64,000 nt of DNA, from contig OX637350.1 in NCBI GenBank assembly GCA_951799405.1, positions 10,277,852 to 10,341,851 on the forward strand, given 5' to 3'. The position numbers and the translations under genes are program-made. Of this stretch, positions 31,139 to 42,721 are shown piece after piece (positions within the stretch are counted from its first letter, which is position 1; each line of letters begins with the position of its first letter). The notes beneath the pieces were generated by a model. That model saw nothing but the letters and a program-made list of their open reading frames with translations. It was not told where the DNA came from and ran no database searches. Origin of the DNA: Agapetus fuscipes. Taxonomy: Eukaryota > Arthropoda > Insecta > Trichoptera > Glossosomatidae.

Positions 31139-33591
31139 TACGTTAACAACTAGCCTTTATTGAGGTTTCGTCACTAGTAGGAAATTATCTGGAGAGTTCC
31201 AAAGATACCAGAAAGTACGCATAAAATAAGTAGCCATAAACATAAGAGCCATATTTTATTTCCTTTCAGAATAGTACAGATTTGTTTGATTGGAATCTTG
31301 AAATCAAAGTATATATAGATAGGTACAACAGCTGTAAAAATAATTGCTTTTTAACTAAAGCACTGTTAAAATGTGAAAAATCTTCTATTAAAAGGAAAAA
31401 AAAAATTCAAGAATATGTTGCCCAAATGAGGGAGGGTGGGAAAGCGTTAGAGGAAATTACTTAGGTACGAAAAAATACGAAAAACTTTATGGCTGCCATT
31501 TTTATGATTAGACAGTTTTTTTTTAAGTAAATTAACGCGTCATTTTGCAAACACTTTCATGATTTCTAAAAGTGTGAAAAAAATCTATTCAGACAAAAAA
31601 CTCAAATACAAACAATGGTTGATTTCTAAAATATAATCAGAAAACATTTCGGGTTCTGATTTTGCCATTTCAATATCACAACGAAAATAATTATTGACTT
31701 TTGATTAGAGATTAGAAACTGCACCGATTAAGATTAATTTTGAGTTAGATTTTGAAAAAAAAATAGAACGATGTTTTTCGAATTTCATAATTAGTTATTA
31801 AATCATTCAATCAAGTTCTTGCCAACAGAGGATTTTCATTTTTACAAAAACTATTGTTTATTGTTTTTTTTTTCATTGCAAAAATGCTCATGGTTTCGTA
31901 TGACAACGTAATGTACTTCCTGTGTCTCTATAAATCACCAAAAACCAACAAAACTATGTACGACACACCACTACACACGATACTGCCTTTATATGTACAC
32001 TTAATGCTCAGCATTCTTGCATGACATTCAAGATCTCCAAAATATGAGTGAAATGCACGAGTGCTCATTCAAAACAATCAGCTTTGACTGATGCATCCCA
32101 TTCAAGATAATAACAACGTGTTTAAATGCTACACAGACTCCGATTGATGACTGGATTTGTAGAGCGTTTACTTTCAGAGCGTAAATGTGTCGAATGTTGA
32201 AGATTATTTTTCAGTTTTTGTCCAGCTAGGTATACACCTCAAATAATTACTTCATCATCGTTTTTTCAAGGTAGTGTCTTGTTCTGCTAGATATTTGTCC
32301 CTGATGGTTGCCATCCTCTTGAGCTGCAATAAGAGGAGGCATCCATGAGCTGCTCCAAATCTTCGAAGTACGAAGTTCTTGGACAGCCTTTTGTTTGTAT
32401 TCCCAAGAGTTTTCTTAATTTTTTTTGCTAAAAAAGATTTTTTGTCTAATTGAGCATCCTATTAGTTTTGTTTTTATATTCGAAATGTGATTTAAATTAC
32501 TCTGCTTTCTTCTAGTTCCTGACACCGTTATTTCTAGACTTCCTTTCATTACATAGATTGGATAAAACTTTACAAAATTTAAGACCAATCATAGTTCTTC
32601 AATTTTAAAAATAAGTAATACAAAATACGAGTATGCACGAACACCAGCAAGAGTAAGAAACAAACAAACAAAAATAAAAAATGAATATCAACAAGCATCA
32701 CGCAAAAGTGTTGAATGCCGTGCAGTCGCCTGCAGGAGCAATCACATGGCAGATCCAGCGTATGGAGAAACCGGATGTGAGGCCAATAAATTACGTACCT
32801 ACTATTGCACGCTGCAATACCAACACTGAATATGCTACATTTATAGGGAAGGGTTTGCAAGGACCACTTTTTTGCTCGCTTCAAATGATGACACATGATC
32901 TGCGTAAAAAACTGCTACATGTATTTGCGATGAAGCAGGATGCTGTGACTATAAATACGAGTATGTAAAAAAAAGCCAACACAAAAATTAGTCTAATGTT
33001 AAAAAGGTCCTTGAGTAACCTTAAGAGGGCGCCTTCCAAATATGCCTTTGAGTTTTGACCTCTAATTGCTTCGGTTCCCGCGCGCTGCGGCGCGCGCATC
33101 GACTCTACCGCTCCGTGCACGCGCGATCACTCAAACTCAGATAAATCATAACATAAATGGAAGTGTTCATTTTTGATAATCATTATGGCTTATATTTTGC
33201 ATTTTTATATACCTCATACATTTGAGGAATATGGATGTAGAATATAAGGTTAAAGGTGTACATACTGCGTGTGATGCCTGCATAAATTTTTTTACAGAGA
33301 CAAATTTCATTTTTGTAAACTGTTACATACCTATTGTAAAAATTAAAGTTGGATTATACCGGTGGCATTTCAGTTCGGGCCATTGAGATGTGAATTACAT
33401 GCAAACAGTAAACTCAACGTGATAAAATATAAACTGTACGGCTGTATAACCAAATAATATTTCCATTTTTATTTATAATAAATTTACAGAATGATTTATT
33501 CGGTAAGCATTGTTTTTGTTTCTATCATAGCTCAAGTGTTCTATCAGTAGACAGGCCGTTCAATTTATTAGAATATAGGGCAATATCTAAA
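31139..33591. other. No gene; mostly AT-rich noncoding
   Basis: Open frames at 32579-32968 overlap on both strands and match nothing I know. 32225-32400 may be a decayed minus-strand transposon segment. A short CpG-dense patch occurs at 33075-33125 (CCCGCGCGCTGCGGCGCGCG). Confidence 0.35.
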
Positions 33592-33705
33592 TAAGAATCT
33601 AAGTTGCATAGATATAGTACATTTAGGAACTTATATAACATGCATTTGTACAAGTAGACACGTATAAGTTCGCGCTTACACATGCCGCAAATGGACCTAC
33701 CTAGT
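33592..33705 (-). repeat. LINE 3' UTR repeat (family A), tail half
   Basis: Reverse fragment from AATCTAAGTTGCATAGATAT through TAAGTTCGCGCTTACACATG. The 5' half is missing. Confidence 0.75.
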
Positions 33706-34689
33706 AGTTAACAAAAGCACCAAATCCTTATTTAGACCTGTAGCATACATAGTAAAAATATCCATGATCATCGCCGATATTTGTTAAAAATGGTACCTAC
33801 TGAAAGAAGAAGAAGAATTCCTTGTTACGTTTTGCAAAAGTTTTATTATCGAAACAACGATCGCATGCGAGAACGAATTTACTCTTATCTATTATATTTT
33901 TCTTCTCTTCAGAGAAGTACCTTTTAAGTAAAAAAAAACATACGTGTAAACTAAACAACAACGTTTAAAAAAACAAGGAAACTGGAACGCTAACTAGGAA
34001 CGCTATTTAAGTTTTCATACATTTGCGGGTAAAGGTACGTCAAAAGTATATATTAAAAAAGTAAATACTTGGCGCAAGTGGCAAATCTATTCGAATCGAA
34101 TATGTTTGTCTCTTTTCAACTCGAAGCGCTACCCGGCGCAAAATGTCAAGCGGTGCCGTGCGATATAAATGGCAAACATGTTTGCCTAACCAAATTACAT
34201 TTTTCGGAAAGTAAAGGATCCAAATCAATGAAAATTTTAACACTATTATTCATACACATCAGACTTTTTTACTGCCATTATAATAAAGAGTTGCAATCGC
34301 TTGACAGCACGATTCTGAAAAGTTTGCTCGATAAAAAAAACACGAAAAACTCTAATTTTTCACTTTTTACTTGATTTTTTTCTTGTTTTCTGACATTTTA
34401 AAGCATAACATTACTTTTTTTCACGGGACACACGAAGAGCTAAATGCAATAGGTAAAATAAATGTGATAATAAAGACTTCGACAAAACTTAACATCTCAA
34501 GTTTGGAATAAAAAAGGGTGAATGCTTTAGTAATGTGGCATTCCACAATTTTTAAATAAAAAAACCTTGAATGTATTTTCAATTGTTTTGTCTTAATATC
34601 TGCACAAATGGTTTTTTATATTTGTTATTAGTACTATCTTTCAGACGGGCAAATACAATGTAAGGCATTAATCAAATTTCATCCAAATT
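33706..34689. other. No gene; noncoding with one palindrome
   Basis: A family-D motif lies near 33985-34025 and a perfect 16-bp palindrome at 34171-34186. The 101-codon frame at 34069-34374 has no recognisable domain. Confidence 0.35.
34171..34186. repeat. Perfect 16-bp palindrome
   Basis: GGCAAACATGTTTGCC is fully self-complementary. Its centre AAACATGTTT resembles a p53-family or Grainyhead-like dimer site; binding is speculative. Confidence 0.5.
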
Positions 34690-34895
34690 TGAATCTTAGT
34701 TGCAAAGATATTTTACATTTGAAAACTCCTATAACATGCATTTCCACAAGCAGACATGTATAAGGACAACATAAAAACCCAATCTCAAAATAACATAAGC
34801 TCTGCAACTCTTGCCGACCTTCCCTAGAACAGGGGTGACATTCGTAAAGTGAACTATTATTTACAGTATGGGTGGTCAGCCTCATACCAACCTTT
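34690..34895 (-). repeat. LINE 3' UTR repeat (family A)
   Basis: Reverse copy with an internal deletion of the CGCGCTTACACATG segment. It retains CTCTGCAACTCTTGCCGACC and TATGGGTGGTCAGCCTCATA. Confidence 0.82.
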
Positions 34896-35287
34896 TATAC
34901 AAATTAAAATATTTTTGAGAATAAAGCCTACCTTGCACGGTATGCTACGAGCCGTACCTGATTGTCATAATATTATACTCGTATCATTGAACTGACTGCT
35001 TGACATCAGCAATAATAATAATTCCGTTGTCCGTAGCGTAGGGCTTGCGTGAATTATAATATGTATCTCACTGGAGCAGCCTCGACCTCGAGTATATAAT
35101 AATATAAACTCCCTTCGATTGCGTAAATCGAAAATGAATGAAATATACGACGGCACGTCTTGATTTTGTTTTTTTTTTTTTTTCGATTTAGACAATCGAG
35201 ATAAGTTTACACAAGTTACACTCGGGGTACTGCTGCCATGATCTATGGTAACTGAAGCTTCAAGAGTTGGGAAGTTTTGACCGTGAT

Positions 35288-35340
35288 CTGCGTGATACAC
35301 ATAAAAACAGCGCTCACCAAATAAATCATCCTATTATTAT
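35288..35340 (+). repeat. SINE-B 3' end fragment
   Basis: TGATACACATAAAAACAGCG then CTCACCAAATAAATCATCC with an ATTATT tail, identical in layout to the end of the copy at 35533-35835. Confidence 0.75.
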
Positions 35341-35462
35341 ATCTGCTATGAGCATTTTCAGCGCCATTATGTAAATACATTTTTGTATTTTAAAAAAGTA
35401 ATCACGTTCATTTATGCATCCGTGTATAGTTCAATAATGCAAAAAAAAACATGGGAATGATC

Positions 35463-35531
35463 AAGCAACATTGGGCGCGGACAGTACTTGGATGGGTGAC
35501 CGCTCACGTACACCGCGCGTCGTTGGCATCT
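35463..35531 (+). pseudogene. 5S rRNA 3'-half fragment
   Basis: AAGCAACATTGGGCGCGG, CAGTACTTGGATGGGTGACC and CACCGCGCGTCGTTGGC are the 3' half of animal 5S rRNA in order. They include the box C internal-promoter region and a T-containing end. Variation at CGCTCACGTACACC against the usual CGC(T/C)TGGGAACACC marks it as a pseudogene. It ends two bases before a SINE-B head. Confidence 0.85.
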
Positions 35532-35532
35532 T

Positions 35533-35835
35533 GGACCGGTCCGTAGTCCGTAGTGGAAACACTTCGAACTCGTAAATGGAAGGTTGTGGATTCGGATCTC
35601 GGCGGAGCACAAAAATATACCATTTATATTTCGAATGTGCTCTCGCTGAGTTGAAAAATTCATAAACCTTTACCAAAGACCGGTCACTGAAAGGTCCATC
35701 CAACCTTACAACAACTGGGTCTTGCTTGAGAATTGGCGCTTTCTACAGCGACGACCAAGCTCGCAGAGGGCTCTTGAGGTGTGATACACACAAAAACAGC
35801 GCTCACCAAATAAATCATCCTAATATTATTATATT
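35533..35835 (+). repeat. SINE-B (tRNA-derived) full-length copy
   Basis: Head GGACCGGTCCGTAGTCCGTA, degenerate B box GTGGATTCGGATCTCGG, GCGGAGCACAAAAA, then body with TAAAGACCGGTCACTGAAAG and GACGACCAAGCTCGCAGAGG. It ends GCGCTCACCAAATAAATCAT with a (TAATATTATTA) tail. It is fused to 5S rRNA sequence at its 5' side. Confidence 0.88.
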
Positions 35836-36635
35836 ATATTATTATTATCATATGGAAGTAGAAAAATTTACCTTTTTTTTTTCTAAACAATCTTCGATTA
35901 CTTTTTTATTATAGTATTTTTGTTTTCGTACTCCCATATTTTCTAAAAAAAAAAACGAAAGACATTTTTGATTAATTGACACACATTTATTTACAAATAA
36001 TATTTTACGTGAAGAAAATATTTTTATATACTAATCGGGTTTTTTTATTTGAAGCCTGTATTCTTTTTTCTGCGCGCTAGAATTCATGCGGAGCGAACAG
36101 ACGTCCTCTCGCCTTCACAGTTTGCTCCAGACTGGCGGGAACGCCGAGCAAACCACTGCTTTTTTCTGTCAAATTGTTTCCCTACAAAATTAGTATGGGA
36201 TTTTTGAAGCTGTTTTGTTTATTTTATTTTGTACAATTTACATGCATTATTACGAAAAAAAAATGCGATCAATTTTGAGTTTGATTAATAAACTTACCAT
36301 TTATACATATTTTTTGTATCCTTCCATTCAAAAAATTCAAGTTATTCATTGAACCCAGATAGCATTATTTCGTAATATTTCATTAGTTTGTGTTCATTTT
36401 GACAGAATTCAAATAACTTCTATCATTTTTGGAAACGGTCAATCTGTAGTTTATACATTTCTTTATTGTATTCTGACAGTAAAAGATTTAAAAAAAAAAG
36501 TAAACATTATGGACATTTAAAACCCGGAACACCGTTTTGGACGTATTCGCTCTATGGGGTCTTAAGGGATTTGATGGTTTTAAATTAGAATGTAATAGGC
36601 ACGATCACAAAATTGTTGAGTTAGGTAACATACCT
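35836..36635. other. No gene; partly repeat-poor
   Basis: 36050-36180 has balanced composition and no repeat (GCTCCAGACTGGCGGGAACG and around). The remainder is AT-rich. Confidence 0.35.
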
Positions 36636-36916
36636 ACTCACAAGGATTTGGTGAGCGAAATTTGCGTGTGAATCACAACTAAAGAGGCTTTAGCGAGCTT
36701 GGTCGTCGCTACAAAGCACCAATTCTCAAACAAGACCCATTTTCTGTAAGGTTGAATGGACCTTTGGTGAGCGGTCTGTTTGTTAAAAGTGTAAAATTAT
36801 TTTTTCAACCCAGTGAAAAGAATATTGGATTTTTTTGTGCTCCGCAGGGAATCGAACTCACAACCTTTAGATCACGATTCCGTAGCCTTAATCACTAGAC
36901 TGTAGACCGGTCATGG
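36636..36916 (-). repeat. SINE-B copy
   Basis: Reverse copy: GGATTTGGTGAGCGAAATTT, then GAGCTTGGTCGTCGCTAC, inverted B box GGGAATCGAACTCACAACC, and TAATCACTAGACTGTAGACC at the head. Confidence 0.88.
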
Positions 36917-37204
36917 TAACGTCCCCCATGATAAATAAAATATGGACTACCGATAGGTAATTAATATTTTCTTTCACAGCTTCGTAAAGATAGTTAGCAA
37001 ACTTCGGAACATTGAAAATTTCGGATTTTTTCCTTGTCCTTGGGTCGGATTAGTTTCAAATCTGACCGCTAGAGACGCTAATAAAGTTTTCTTTGACTCG
37101 TGGAGTAACTAATCAATGTTGTAAACTAGAAAAATCCTTGATTATCGGGAATCTTTTTTTGTGTGCATGACGTCACCTTGTCACAATATCGACTAAGCTA
37201 TTCC

Positions 37205-37630
37205 CCTTGACACAAGGCACTGGAGGGCATTTTCAAGCACCTGTATTGGTAAAGAAGGCCATTAATATAGACGGCGCCTACCTCAATCATCTGAGGTTTG
37301 CAGACGACATTGTGCTGATAAGTGATAAGCAACAGCAGCAAGGAGCTGAAAACCATGTTTGAGCTACTTCACGAAGCGTCGGCAAGGGTAGGCTTGAAAA
37401 TGAACTTATAAAAAACAAAAATCCTAAGCCCTGTACCCGTAGTACGAGTTTTTTCACAATACTCGAAGTTGGTACAATTATTACTCAGTACTTCGAGTAT
37501 TGTGAAAAAACTCGTACTATGGGTACAGATAAAGTTCTAATTTTGGTAGAGTATGAAACCTTAGAAGTCGTAGACTACTATGTTTATCTTGGACACAATG
37601 TAAAACTGAGTGAGGAAGGAAGTTAGAGTC
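37205..37630 (+). mobile_element. RTE LINE palm fragment, interrupted
   Basis: Translation pieces in order are KALEGIFKHLYW, INIDGAYLNHLRFADDIVLI (palm with the catalytic DD), LKTMFELLHEASARVGLKMN and, after an insertion, VEYETLEVVDYYVYLGHN. This matches the RTE type known from butterflies. Stops and frameshifts mark it as dead. A hairpin element at 37431-37528 splits it. Confidence 0.78.
37431..37528. mobile_element. Near-perfect hairpin element inserted in the LINE
   Basis: Arms 37431-37468 and 37491-37528 (38 bases: CTGTACCCGTAGTACGAG, then TTTTTTCACAATACTCGAAG) pair with a single G-T mismatch around a 22-base loop. LINE coding sequence resumes on both sides. A TA on each flank (left at 37425-37426, right at 37531-37532) could be the target duplication. 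It is younger than the LINE it interrupts. Confidence 0.78.
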
Positions 37631-38169
37631 CATTGTAATGAAACGTACCTACGCAAGAAAAAAACAAAAAAAAAAACAACTGACACGGTCAAGACCCGGA
37701 AAATCACTACCAAACATACATGATGTGGGTTCTTCGATCTGGACGGAGTTTGAGCATATTTCCTAGTCTATGACGTCATCGTGTTGAAATGTAACAAGTC
37801 CGTTATTAACTACATATTTCCTTCATTTCTATATTTGTCTCGTTGGAGCGGCACTTAATCATTTCAACAAACGTTTAAAGAGCCGCGTCTCCATTCCCCT
37901 TGAAGTGAACGGCGTCGTTTGTGGCTCGGAAATATAATTACCCCAAATATTTAATATTGCTTAGTTAATGAATTGTCACAGTGGGAACACGCCCTAATAA
38001 GCTACCGAACACACTCGCATCTCTTTTAAAGATTTTTTTTTTTAAAGTATGCCGTCTGTAAAAAAGTGTGCTCAAACCTATTGAAGTAGTTTCATTTCTG
38101 ACAAGCCATCAAGGAAGGGATCGAGAGCTTCAATAAGGGAATGAAGACCCAATTTTTACCGCCGCGTCA
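37631..38169. other. No gene; includes a repeat-poor block
   Basis: 37770-38000 is unique-looking, with GAGCCGCGTCTCCATTCCCC, AAATATAATTACCCC and TTAGTTAATGAATTGTCACA (homeodomain-type words). Candidate regulatory sequence; no coding content. Confidence 0.3.
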
Positions 38170-38247
38170 AGCCTGAAAGCGCCCTTACAGTGACAGTAGT
38201 CACGAAACGGCGCTATAAAAATCATCATCATCATCATCCTCATCATC
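38170..38247 (+). repeat. Repeat E with (ATC)n tract
   Basis: CACGAAACGGCGCTATAAAA followed by ATCATCATCATCATC. The reverse arrangement recurs at 44160-44235, so this is a dispersed element ending in an ATC microsatellite. Confidence 0.6.
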
Positions 38248-38574
38248 AAATACATTTTTCAGTTTCAAGTTAACATACACTGAAAAATACTTATTGTTTA
38301 AAAAAAAACATTGAGTACCAAAGAGGTCAACTGAATAAAAGACGAAAACGCATTCGAGAAGGCTAAAAATATTTATCAGACATAAAAAAATAGTAATCAA
38401 CAGAGTTACATTATTATTCATCTCACACGATGCTTTTATCTCCACCATACATGTTGGTACAATTATTGTTTGCCGTGCGTGGTATTAAGTGTCTTCTTTT
38501 GATTTGCTGAATTCAACTCGCAGTGATTGAATAAATTAAAAAATATTTTTGAGGATCGTATTTATTCCTTGACT

Positions 38575-38790
38575 TATAGGTTGGTATGAGGCGGACCACC
38601 TAAAATATACAAAATGGTTCACTTTGCCAATGTCCCCCCTGTTTCAGGGAAGGTCGGCAAGAATTGGAGGGCTTATAATTATCTGAGGTTTGGATTTAAT
38701 TTGTAAGTACACATGCAGCATTTGTATACGCGAACTTACATGTGTCTGTTTGTGGGCATGCACTTGATATGAATTTGCAATGTTAAAATA
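38575..38790 (+). repeat. LINE 3' UTR repeat (family A)
   Basis: Forward copy from TTCCTTGACTTATAGGTTGG to TGAATTTGCAATGTTAAAAT. Its tail runs straight into the tail of the next, inverted copy. Confidence 0.88.
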
Positions 38791-39176
38791 TCTAATCTAA
38801 TCTAATCTAATCTAAGCTGCAAAGATATATATAATTTAGGATTCATATTAAATGCATTCCCACAAGCAGATATGTATAATTTCGCGCTAACACATGCCGC
38901 ATGTGGACCTACAATATAAAAAACCCATCTCAAATGAACATAAGCCTTGCAACTCTTGCCGTCCTTCCCTGAAACAGGGGTGACATTGGCAAAGTGAACC
39001 AATTTTTTTTACAGTATGGGTGATCAGCCGCATAACAACCTATAAGTCAAGGAACATACATGACAAATTACATCTTTTTCAAATCAATAAATCACAATAT
39101 ATACATGGACATAAAAAGAAAACTAAATCATAAAACCAATTTTAGTTTAACAAACCCTAGCCGCCAACATCACAGA
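38791..39176 (-). mobile_element. RTE-like LINE 3' end: ORF stop plus family A
   Basis: Reading the minus strand: GTGATGTTGGCGGCTAGG (end of the ORF and stop), about 110 bp of spacer, the family A unit, and a (TCTAA) tail at 38791-38815 on the + strand. It confirms the link between family A and the LINE. Confidence 0.8.
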
Positions 39177-39457
39177 TCTAATCTAATCTAATCTAATCTA
39201 AGCTGCAAATATTTATATCATTTAAGATTTATATTAAATGCATTCCCACAAGCAGACATGTATAATTTCGCGCTAACACATGCCGCATGTGGACCTACAA
39301 TATAAAACCCCAATCTCAAATGAACATAAGCCTTGCAACTCTTGCCGTCCTTCCCTGAAACAGGGGTGACTTTGGCAAAGTGAACCAATTTTTTACAGTA
39401 TGGGTGGTCAGCCACATAACAACCTATAAGTCAAGGAACATACATGACAAATTACTT
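39177..39457 (-). repeat. LINE 3' UTR repeat (family A)
   Basis: A close relative of the preceding copy in the same orientation, truncated about 20 bp beyond the TAAGTCAAGGAACATACATG word. Confidence 0.88.
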
Positions 39458-39830
39458 ATTATAAAAATTACATATTATAAAAATATCCTACGTGAAATAT
39501 ATTTTCTCCATGATATGTACACACTTTATTATTTCTTTAGTACTCAACTTTGACTCAGTCGGACGTTTATTTCAAAACACAATTTGTCAGTTGTCACTTT
39601 GCAAGTAAAAAGTCGCGCGTCCTGTTACAGGTTTTTTTGTCTCAAGTGTGCTCTAAAGTAAAACATATTTTGATGTCTCAATCTCGAGATGCTTAAATGT
39701 TTGATTTATTCTCAAAAAATGAAAAATCCTTTTAGTCAACATGCGGGAGCTAAAATATAATCCAGTGGTTTTATTTTATGCCGAAAGAAATATGATTCTC
39801 GTGCCAAAATATAACCAGAGAAAAAAAACT

Positions 39831-40115
39831 GATTTATTTGGTGAGCGCTGTTTTTGTGTGTATTACACCTCACGAGCCCTCTGCGAGCTTGGTCGTTGCT
39901 GTAGAAAGCGCCAATTCACCAGCAAGACCCAGTTGTTGTAAGGCTGGATGGACCTTTTGACGACCGGTATTTGGTAAAGGTTTATGAATTTTTCAACCCA
40001 GTGAAGAGAAAATTTGAAAATATAAATGGTATATTTTTTGTGCTCCGCCGGGATTCGAACCCACAATTTTCCAGTTACGAGTACGAAGTGTTACCACTTG
40101 GACTGCGGACTTGTA
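39831..40115 (-). repeat. SINE-B copy
   Basis: Reverse copy with TGATTTATTTGGTGAGCGCT, CGAGCTTGGTCGTTGCTGTA, inverted B box GGGATTCGAACCCACAATTT, and CCACTTGGACTGCGGAC at the head. Confidence 0.9.
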
Positions 40116-40409
40116 CGTGTTAGGTCTGCACACACAATTTAAGCTTGTATTTTTTCTCAGCGGTGAAACGTAACAGTTTTATGTTACTACCAGGGTCCTT
40201 AGTAACCAATAACAAACCAATAGTTAGCGTTTTAACAAGAAATTCAGCCTTGAAATTTTTAAATTGATATTATAAAATGAATTTTCACAATGTCAATACA
40301 CACACCCTTAAACTTTCTCTTGGATTTTTTCTTGTTTGAAACCCCGTAGTGGAGATTTGCGAACTGTCCGTGAACATAGAAATTGAAAAAATAACGTAAA
40401 TTTGATATC

Positions 40410-40670
40410 AATTGCTTTCCCTGAAACAGGGGTGACATTGGCAAGAGTGAACCAAATTTTAAAGTATGGATGGTCAACTTCATACCAACCTATAATTTAA
40501 GGAACCCAACTATGTCAAGACAAATATATACAATAAAATAATACAATATGAAGTATCAGTCAAATAAAGTTTATTCGAAAAAATAAATTTTAAAATGTTC
40601 TCCGCCACATTGCGAATTAACCACCAATTTTTTTGGTCCTTGCACACTTCGATTTCATTTTAGAAAAACG
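40410..40670 (-). mobile_element. RTE-like LINE 3' end: ORF end plus part of family A
   Basis: On the minus strand, ATTGGTGGTTAATTCGCAAT corresponds to the KWRLICN region. About 105 bp later family A starts (AAATTATAGGTTGGTATG on that strand) and is cut at the CAGGGAAAGC word. Confidence 0.72.
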
Positions 40671-42350
40671 TGGTAAGGAAAATGACAAATACAAAAAAGT
40701 ATTCTACGGAAATTATTGAATACTTATGTTTTTAATATAAAAATATTTTGCATGATTACCTCTATACCAGCTGGAGATATAAGACGTAATGATAGTATAG
40801 TATATGGGTAATGAAAGGGCAGACGAACGTATTGCAGGTCTAATTTGCATGCTCCCACTGAAGGAATTCATCACAGCCGCTCAATTTGACGGTTATTCTG
40901 TGTAAAACATCAAACGAATGACATTCCGTTTGATATATTTTTTTGTATAAAGCAATCATGAGACTTTTTGCATGTCGGCACAGAAGGAGAAATTGAAAAT
41001 TAGTCGCAATTTTTATTCCGATTGGCATGAAATGTGAAGGTTGTGATATATATTTTTTTTATGCTTAGTTCTTTTTTTTATGTAGTTCAAACAGTGATAG
41101 TACATTTTATAAAGTCTTAAATTCATTTGTCTCAGATCTTCACGATTTTTTTGTTTTAGGTGAAAACGATGTATATCTATATGTTTCAAATATTTATGTG
41201 AGGCTGTGCTATAATAATTTATAAATAATAACAAAAATGTGCTGTAGTTTATTTTTTACTTTTAGTTTTTATTACTCGTGCACTATTGAACGGTAAAAAC
41301 AATTTCCCATGTTGTTGTACTTCTATGTACGCAAGTGCATACTTAAATCATTTTAAAGGTTTATGAGCTGCAAAATATAAATAAAACTGAATTTTGATTT
41401 TTAAAGCTCATTGCTTTTTTGACCTCTATCGAGTGTTTCCTAAGGAATGTTCCCTTTTTTGTTATATTTAAAATTAACTGAAAGTTTTGAACTCTGACAG
41501 CAATTTAACCACACACCTTTTGATTGTTATTAAACCAACTATTTGTGTGCTATGTACTAATAAGTATTTTAATACATCCATCCCTTTGTCTTGGGGTTAC
41601 TCAAGGTTCTGTTTGAATCCGATGCTAATTCTAATTGTCCCTGATCTCAAAGGAAGCGATATAAGCCGACATGTACTGTATGTACCTGGTTGTACTAAGA
41701 TATAGTATGTAAATGGTTTAAGCAGTGCTTGCCAAACTTTTTCATCGTGACACAAAATTCGAGTAGGGTTTTCTCCACGATATGATAAAAAAATGTTAGA
41801 ACACTGTTTTATGAACGGTTATATTTTATATAGTTTATAATGATACTTGATTATTATAGTAATTGATAAAAATAAAGTGTGTGATTTTATGCATGTCTGG
41901 AGGCTTCGAGCGAATGCTGGTGTACGCTGAGGCTTACTAGAAGTGTATCTGAAGGGCACAACGCACACTATTAAATTTTTTTTTTTTTGGATTTCCTGAG
42001 GTTGAATTTTTTTGAATTGAATTTCCTTTCGTAGTTGTTTTATCTACCGACGTGTGGTCTCCTCAAGCAGGAAACATTTTCAAGGCTAAAGAGATTCAAC
42101 AGCGCCTCCAGCTAGCGTAAATGGCATAGCCAACTTTCATAGATTTTTTACTCCCCACGACATGGGAATGAACTAGGAGTTAAGAAGTTCAAAGTGTCAA
42201 TATAGCGAAGAAGTAATAAAAGATAAGGCTTTTATTCCATTTCACAATTAGGAATGTTCTTTTCTCGCAGCGCACCTCATTATTTTTTGCAACCCATCAA
42301 TGATACATGAGTCATTATGTCACCTAGTTTAGGAGACACTGATTTAGATT
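40671..42350. other. No gene; AT-rich noncoding
   Basis: Homopolymers and short chance frames only. Confidence 0.35.
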
Positions 42351-42431
42351 GTAGACGAATCGTCCGTTGATATACGTAGCATGTAGACGAAGCGTCCGTT
42401 GATATACGTAGCATGTAGACGAAGCGTCCGT
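42351..42431. repeat. 32-bp tandem repeat, 2.5 copies
   Basis: The unit GTAGACGAAGCGTCCGTTGA followed by TATACGTAGCAT occurs at 42351, 42383 and, partially, 42415. The copies differ at one base, so the duplication is recent. Confidence 0.88.
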
Positions 42432-42721
42432 AGCAATGTCGGGCCTTTGAACTGGGAAATCGTTCTTCCGTGATCAAATAATTAAAATAAGTCTAATTAT
42501 ACGGTTTCACCAGTAATTAGTTCATTAAATTGACGCCGGTAAATATATCGTAATTATCTTGTCTTATTAATTGCACATTACGCTGTGACATTTCATCACT
42601 TGTCATATTTACATTTTATTTATTTTACTTTTCTTGACCAACGAGCCAACGTTTAGTATTTTGTCTAGTTATGGAAGAACAGATATTCAAATATAATCAA
42701 TTTATAATAGTTTGTGGATTT

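Noticed and set aside
32579..32968. Opposed 105- and 95-codon frames as genes
   Set aside because: Both strands are open over the same bases, neither translation resembles a family, and there is no splice or promoter context.
35463..35531. Functional 5S rRNA gene
   Set aside because: Only the 3' half is present and the loop after the box C region is altered.
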